15,595 bases of DNA from Methanomicrobiales archaeon (GTDB lineage Archaea > Halobacteriota > Methanomicrobia > Methanomicrobiales > Methanoculleaceae). Of the stretch, positions 11,222-15,595 are shown piece after piece; within the stretch, counting starts at the first letter, position 1; each line of letters opens with the position of its first letter. The stretch lies in contig JAAZGM010000235.1 of the NCBI GenBank assembly GCA_012511245.1, positions 1 through 15,595 on the forward strand. Reading direction: 5' to 3'. A program made the translations under genes and the position numbers. The notes under the pieces are model-generated. The model was not told the DNA's origin and searched no databases. It saw only the letters and a list, made by a program, of their open reading frames with translations.

Positions 11222-13114
11222 ATGGTAATTGCAGATAAACTCCAGGATTTGAAGGAGCAGATCAACAAGATTGTTCCCAGGGGGATCACAATCTCGGACG
11301 TCGAGTTTGAAGGGCCCGAGCTTGTCATCTATACCGACGATCCAAAACAGTTTGCCGATCAGGCCGACCTGATCAAGATCCTTGCGCGTGATCTCAGGAA
11401 GCGGATCGTCGTACGCCCGAATATCCTCGAAGATCCCGAACGGGCTGCCCAGGAGATCCGTGCGGTCGTGCCGGAGGGGGCAGGGATATCCGATCTCTTC
11501 TTTGACCCTGAGACGGGCGAGGTCCTGATCGAGGCGGAGAAACCCGGTGTTGTCATCGGAAAGAACGGCATCACCCTCCGCGAGATCACAAAGCAGATCG
11601 GCTGGACGCCAAAAGTGGTCCGGACGCCGCCCATAGAGAGTTCGACGGTAAAACAGATCCGCACCTACCTCCGGTCGGTGAAGGACGAGCGTAAAGCGTT
11701 TCTGCGCAAGATCGGCCACCGCATCCACCGTGAGGTCACGAGCAAAGACCAGTGGCTCCGGGTCACGACGCTCGGATGCTGCCGCGAGGTCGGCCGAGCC
11801 GCGTTCCTGATATCGACGCCAGAGAGCAAGATCCTGCTGGACTGCGGCGAAAAACCGGGGACTGCCGCGAACGGGACACCTTACCTCTACGTGCCCGAGA
11901 TATCGCCGCTCACATCGCTCGATGCGGTGGTGCTCACCCACGCGCACCTCGACCACTGCGCCCTCGTCCCCCTCCTCTACAAGTACGGGTACGAGGGGCC
12001 GGTCTACTCGACCCCACCGACAAGGGACCTCTCGGCGATGCTCCAGCTCGATTACCTGGATGTCGTGCGGAAAGAGACGGACAAGATCCCCTACACCTCA
12101 AACGAGGTGAAGGCCTACATGAAGCACTCTATCACGCTCAACTACGGGAGCGTGACCGATATCGCGCCCGACGTCAAACTCACCTTCCATAACGCGGGGC
12201 ATATCCTCGGTTCAGCCATCGCCCACTTCCACATCGGCGAAGGGCTCTACAACATAGCGTTCACGGGCGACTTCAACTACCAGAAGACGAGGCTCTTCTC
12301 TCCTGCGGTATCCACGTTCCCCCGGCTCGAGGCGCTCTTCATGGAGAGCACCTACGGCGGGGCAAACGATATCCAGCCACCGCGCAAGGATGCCGAGGAG
12401 AAACTCTACGAGACGGTCTCCGCGACGATCAAGCGCGGCGGCAAGGTGATCATCCCCGCGTTCGCCGTCGGGCGGTCGCAGGAGGTCATGCTCGCCCTCG
12501 AAGAGGGTATCCGGAAACAGAAGATACCGCCGGTGAAGATCTACCTCGACGGTATGATCAAGGAAGCGACGGCGATCCACACGACCTACCCGGAGTACCT
12601 CAACAGCGATCTCCGGAACCAGATCTTCCGCGAGGGTTTGAACCCCTTCCTCTCTGAGGCGTTTGTCCAGGTGGACTCGCCTGATCTCCGTGAGAAGGTG
12701 ATCGGGGGCGACCCTTGCGTCATCATCACGACAAGCGGTATGGTTAGCGGCGGGCCGGTGATGGAGTACCTCAAAGCCCTCGGCCCCGATGAGCGCAACA
12801 CGCTCATATTCGTCGGCTATCAGGCGGAAGGGACGCTCGGGCGGCGTATCCAGAAGGGCTGGCGCGAGATCCCGCTCGGATGGCGCGAGACGATCGTGAT
12901 CAACCTTGAGATCGCGACGAGCGACGGGTTCTCCGGCCACTCCGACAGGAAGCAGTTGATGAGCTATGTCGCCCACCTCCAGCCGCGCCCGGAGAAGATC
13001 TTCACCATCCATGGTGACGAGAACAAGACGATCGATCTTGCAAGCTCCATCTACAAGCGGCACCGCATCGAGACACACTCCCCCATGAACCTCGAAACCT
13101 ACCGCATGATCTGA
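11222..13114 (+). CDS. KH-domain/beta-CASP ribonuclease, archaeal CPSF73-like (aCPSF1/FttA type)
   Basis: A 630-residue protein. Residues about 1-145 form two KH-like RNA-binding domains (second with the VVIGKNG loop). Next comes a metallo-beta-lactamase core with the HxHxDH motif, here THAHLDHCALV (about 239-249), and NAGHILGSAI (about 325-334). The beta-CASP part includes FTGDFNY, SGMVSGGPV and, near the C-terminus, DGFSGHSDRKQL and FTIHGDE. This family cuts RNA endonucleolytically at U-rich sites and drives transcription termination in archaea. All core metal ligands appear present. ATG at 11222 gives the usual family start; AGGA lies about 10 nt upstream, a weak site, so coupling to psmB is likely. 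It is probably cytoplasmic and dimeric. The MFS gene starts 2 bp after the stop. Confidence 0.96.
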   Translation: MVIADKLQDLKEQINKIVPRGITISDVEFEGPELVIYTDDPKQFADQADLIKILARDLRKRIVVRPNILEDPERAAQEIRAVVPEGAGISDLFFDPETGEVLIEAEKPGVVIGKNGITLREITKQIGWTPKVVRTPPIESSTVKQIRTYLRSVKDERKAFLRKIGHRIHREVTSKDQWLRVTTLGCCREVGRAAFLISTPESKILLDCGEKPGTAANGTPYLYVPEISPLTSLDAVVLTHAHLDHCALVPLLYKYGYEGPVYSTPPTRDLSAMLQLDYLDVVRKETDKIPYTSNEVKAYMKHSITLNYGSVTDIAPDVKLTFHNAGHILGSAIAHFHIGEGLYNIAFTGDFNYQKTRLFSPAVSTFPRLEALFMESTYGGANDIQPPRKDAEEKLYETVSATIKRGGKVIIPAFAVGRSQEVMLALEEGIRKQKIPPVKIYLDGMIKEATAIHTTYPEYLNSDLRNQIFREGLNPFLSEAFVQVDSPDLREKVIGGDPCVIITTSGMVSGGPVMEYLKALGPDERNTLIFVGYQAEGTLGRRIQKGWREIPLGWRETIVINLEIATSDGFSGHSDRKQLMSYVAHLQPRPEKIFTIHGDENKTIDLASSIYKRHRIETHSPMNLETYRMI

Positions 13115-13116
13115 GG

Positions 13117-14184
13117 ATGCCACGAAACCTGCCCGTTCTCCTCGGGATATTCGTGGTTATGGCGCTCTCGAACGCCGTCGTTCCGGTGCTCCCGGGTTTT
13201 GCGGAGGGGGCGGCGATGCAGGGCGCGATCTACGCCGCATATTTTTTGGGCACGTTCATCATGGTGCTGCCCGCCGGGATAGCGAGCGATCGGTTCGGCC
13301 GCGTACCGCTCATCCGTGCCGGGCTCCTCCTGACGATCGTGAGCGGGGTTCTCATCCTGCTCTTCCCCTCAGGCCTCCCGCTCCTCCTCTTCCGGGTGGT
13401 CGAGGGGCTCGGTGCCGGGCTCCTCCTCTCGGCGGCGCTAGCATGGGCGAACTCGCACCCGTCGGCCGGGCAGGTCAGCGGATACGTCATGGCGGCACAG
13501 AACCTCGGCCTGGTCGCGGGGCTTCTCGCCGCGGGGTGGCTCGACACCCTCTTCGACAGCCATCTCGCGGGGATCGCCTTCTTCACGGCGCTCACCATCC
13601 CTGCGCTCGCGATGAGCGCCATCATCAGGGAGAGCAACCACGCCGGGTTTGTGGAGGCCGATCTCTCGCTCATCGTCCGGAACTACTTCTGGCTCTTTAC
13701 CGCAGCAGCCGTTCTCGTGGGGATGACCGGGGTGGTGGCGGCGCTCTACCCCGGGTACACGGGAGGCGATCCGTCGCTCCTTGCCCTTGAGCTCGCGACG
13801 GTCAATATCGCGACCGTCATCGCCGTGCTCGTCGTCCCCCGCCTCGACCTCTGTCCTGCCCCGACCATCCGGGTCTCCGCGATCCTGATGGCGGGCGCGG
13901 TCGTAGCGAGCTACGCAACACCGTATGCCCTCCCCATCATCGGGGCTCTTGCCGGGGTGATCATCGTCGCGGTGCTCGCATTCCTCGCAAAGACCAATGT
14001 CCAGCAGGGGGTTATGACCGGGCTCTTCAACACCGCGACCTACGCAGGGTTTACCATTCTTCCCGCTCTTGCCGGGCTGATCGCAGGCGGGTTCGGCTTT
14101 TTCGCTGCGTTCCTCCTGGCTGCCGGGCTGGCGGCGGCGATGGCGGTCACGATCGGCAGGTGCCGGTGCAGGTGCCCCGCCTGA
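13117..14184 (+). CDS. Major facilitator superfamily transporter (short form)
   Basis: A 355-residue, strongly hydrophobic membrane protein with roughly 10-12 predicted helices by eye. The MFS loop between helices 2 and 3 is present as GIASDRFGRVPLIRAG (about 55-70). An N-terminal half with GAGLLLSAALAWANSH (about 98-113) and a Gly/Ala-rich C-terminal half follow. MFS proteins usually have about 400 residues, so this is short but complete, ending in a Cys/Arg-rich tail. The substrate is unknown; drug or metabolite efflux is possible. The ATG at 13117 starts 2 bp after the aCPSF1-type stop, with GAGG immediately before it, so translation probably depends on coupling. It is the last gene before a TATA box that drives the next gene. 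Confidence 0.9.
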   Translation: MPRNLPVLLGIFVVMALSNAVVPVLPGFAEGAAMQGAIYAAYFLGTFIMVLPAGIASDRFGRVPLIRAGLLLTIVSGVLILLFPSGLPLLLFRVVEGLGAGLLLSAALAWANSHPSAGQVSGYVMAAQNLGLVAGLLAAGWLDTLFDSHLAGIAFFTALTIPALAMSAIIRESNHAGFVEADLSLIVRNYFWLFTAAAVLVGMTGVVAALYPGYTGGDPSLLALELATVNIATVIAVLVVPRLDLCPAPTIRVSAILMAGAVVASYATPYALPIIGALAGVIIVAVLAFLAKTNVQQGVMTGLFNTATYAGFTILPALAGLIAGGFGFFAAFLLAAGLAAAMAVTIGRCRCRCPA

Positions 14185-14190
14185 CGGAGC

Positions 14191-14200
14191 GCATATAACC
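14191..14200 (+). promoter_or_regulatory. TATA box of the aldehyde dehydrogenase gene
   Basis: GCATATAACC lies 23-32 bp upstream of the ATG at 14223, so the predicted transcript start falls at or a few bases before the ATG. No ribosome site is present, which fits a leaderless mRNA. Confidence 0.6.
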
Positions 14201-14222
14201 AGTTCCGTCCATAGAATCATTC

Positions 14223-15595
14223 ATGAAGATGCTGATCGGCGGCGAACTGCGCGATTCTGTCTCCGGTAGAACATTCCCGGTACATAACCCTGCAACGGGC
14301 GATATGGTTGATGAGGCGCCGCTCGGCGGTGAAGATGATGTCTTATCCGCCATCGAGGCGGCAGGGGAGGCGTTCTCCGACTGGGCTGCAAAGAGCCCGA
14401 GAAACCGGGGAAAGATCCTCTTCTTCGCTGCAGAAGAGATCCGGCGGAGGAACACCGACCTGGCGGCGCTCCTGACCGCCGAACAGGGTAAACCCATCCG
14501 CGAGGCGGTCGACGAGATCAACGGGTTTGCAAACATCCTCGAGTATTATCACGGCCTCTCGGCAGTAATCCGGGGTGAGTCCGAAAACCTCAGGGGTTAC
14601 GGCCATGTCACCGTCCAGAGGCGGCCGCTCGGCATCTGCGGCGCGATCATCCCCTGGAACATGCCGGCGATCATCATGGGCTGGAAGATCGGGGCGGCCC
14701 TCACGGCAGGGAATACCATGGTTCTGAAACCTGCCCGGACCGCGCCGCTGACGTGCATGAAACTTGCGGAGATCCTCAGTGAGGCGGGCCTCCCGCCGGG
14801 TGTCCTGAACGTCGTCACCGGGCCGGGCGAGACGGTCGGCCGGGAGATAGCAAGAAACCCGGAGATCCGGAAGGTCACGTTCACCGGGGAGGCCGGAACC
14901 GGGAAACAGGTCGCCCTGGACGCAGCGCCGGCCATGAAACGGCTGACGCTGGAACTCGGGGGGAGCGATCCGATGATCGTCGCGGACGATGCCGATATCG
15001 GAGCGGCCGTGGAAGGGGCTGTCAGGGGGCGGTTCTACAACTGCGGCCAGGTCTGCACGGCGGTCAAGAGGCTTTACGTCTTCGATTCGGTCGCAGATGA
15101 GTTCGTCCGGCGGCTGAAGGCGAGGGTCGAGGAGATCGTGGTCGGAAACGGCATGGATCGCGGTGTCGGGATGGGGCCGCTGAACAACCGGGAGGGCCTC
15201 GAGCGGGTGGCCGGTATCGTCGATACCGCCCGAGAACGGGACGAAGGAGAGATAATCGCAGGTGGGCGGGTGCCCGTGGGGGAGGAGCACAGACACGGCC
15301 ACTTCTTCCTGCCGACGCTCGTTGCCGGTGTTCCGTACGACTCCGTCTTCTTCTCCGAGGAGATCTTCGGTCCGGTGCTGCCGGTAGCGACCGTTCCCGG
15401 TCTCGATGAGGCGCTCGAACTCGCGAACAACTCCCGCTACGGTCTCGGGGCGTCGGTATGGACCCGCGATGCAGGCGTGATCGCCCGGGCTACGGAAGAA
15501 CTTGAGGCGGGGATCGTCTGGGTCAACCAGCACCTGAAGATTCCGCCGGAAGTGCCGTTTGGGGGGACGAAGGCGAGCGGCATCGGCCGGGAAAA
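14223..15595 (+). CDS. Aldehyde dehydrogenase family protein (3' end outside window)
   Basis: 457 codons, open to the last base; only a short C-terminal part should be missing. It is an NAD(P)-dependent aldehyde dehydrogenase. Catalytic residues are intact: N146 in IPWNMP, K169 in VLKPA, E244 in LELGG and the nucleophile C278 in NCGQVC. EEIFGPVLPV and the C-terminal WVNQH and PFGGTKASGIGRE are standard. The NAD(P)-binding GPGETVGREIA to FTGEAGTGK segment is also present. The substrate cannot be read from sequence; succinate-semialdehyde, betaine-aldehyde and lactaldehyde types (CofA in F420 making) are all possible. ATG at 14223 is supported by the TATA box. The next Met is at 14229. It lies 38 bp after the MFS stop and has its own promoter. 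Confidence 0.92.
   Translation, partial: MKMLIGGELRDSVSGRTFPVHNPATGDMVDEAPLGGEDDVLSAIEAAGEAFSDWAAKSPRNRGKILFFAAEEIRRRNTDLAALLTAEQGKPIREAVDEINGFANILEYYHGLSAVIRGESENLRGYGHVTVQRRPLGICGAIIPWNMPAIIMGWKIGAALTAGNTMVLKPARTAPLTCMKLAEILSEAGLPPGVLNVVTGPGETVGREIARNPEIRKVTFTGEAGTGKQVALDAAPAMKRLTLELGGSDPMIVADDADIGAAVEGAVRGRFYNCGQVCTAVKRLYVFDSVADEFVRRLKARVEEIVVGNGMDRGVGMGPLNNREGLERVAGIVDTARERDEGEIIAGGRVPVGEEHRHGHFFLPTLVAGVPYDSVFFSEEIFGPVLPVATVPGLDEALELANNSRYGLGASVWTRDAGVIARATEELEAGIVWVNQHLKIPPEVPFGGTKASGIGRE

Noticed and set aside
12212..13123. 303-codon minus-strand open frame
   Set aside because: Antisense to the beta-CASP ribonuclease gene; no family features.
14343..15533. 396-codon minus-strand open frame
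   Set aside because: Antisense to the aldehyde dehydrogenase gene, whose catalytic residues and continuous frame are clear.

Overview
The window looks like chromosomal DNA of a methanogenic archaeon, most likely of the order Methanomicrobiales and possibly Methanoculleus-like. The reasons are the GC-rich codon use, two subunits of formylmethanofuran dehydrogenase, the coenzyme F420 ligase CofE, an archaeal proteasome beta subunit, the archaeal KH/beta-CASP ribonuclease (aCPSF1 type), a one-helix Sec61-beta subunit and TATA-box promoters close to start codons. The genus is a judgement from general resemblance, not from a search. No rRNA, tRNA, CRISPR array, insertion sequence or prophage gene was seen.

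Layout. (1) 1-1716, plus strand: the end of a formylmethanofuran dehydrogenase operon, with the 3' part of fwdA, a complete fwdC and a 49-codon zinc-ribbon gene whose start overlaps the fwdC stop by one base. (2) 1720-1986, minus: a DUF1922-like zinc-ribbon gene that ends 3 bp from it. (3) 1987-3478: a more accessory stretch with a minus-strand mntA-hepT toxin/antitoxin pair, flanked by about 400 bp on each side without convincing genes but with hairpins and a repeated motif. (4) 3479-5347, minus: a Cys-rich DUF3795-type protein and an FAD oxidoreductase fused to a C-terminal Rieske domain. (5) 5486-6718, plus: a TreT-like glycosyltransferase, followed by a 356-bp gap holding hairpins and a possible cofE promoter. 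(6) 7075-9070: cofE, a convergent Sec61-beta/SecG gene whose stop codon overlaps that of cofE, and a divergent amidohydrolase. (7) 9106-10391: a UspA protein and a four-CBS-domain protein. (8) 10555-14184: proteasome beta subunit, aCPSF1-type ribonuclease and a short MFS transporter, closely packed. (9) 14223 to the window end: an aldehyde dehydrogenase cut by the window edge.

How the genes fit together. FwdA and FwdC belong to the first step of CO2 reduction to methane, and CofE finishes the F420 tail needed for later steps. psmB and aCPSF1 are core protein-turnover and RNA 3'-end/termination functions. TreT suggests trehalose making for osmotic or stress protection. UspA plus CBS domains suggest adenine-nucleotide sensing. 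The mntA-hepT pair and its repeat-rich flanks are the most accessory-looking part.

No clearly new multi-gene system was found. The leads most worth a second look are the tiny zinc-ribbon gene coupled to fwdC, the Rieske flavoprotein/DUF3795 pair, the repeated motif upstream of mntA, and the very short TATA-to-start distances that suggest leaderless or near-leaderless mRNAs.
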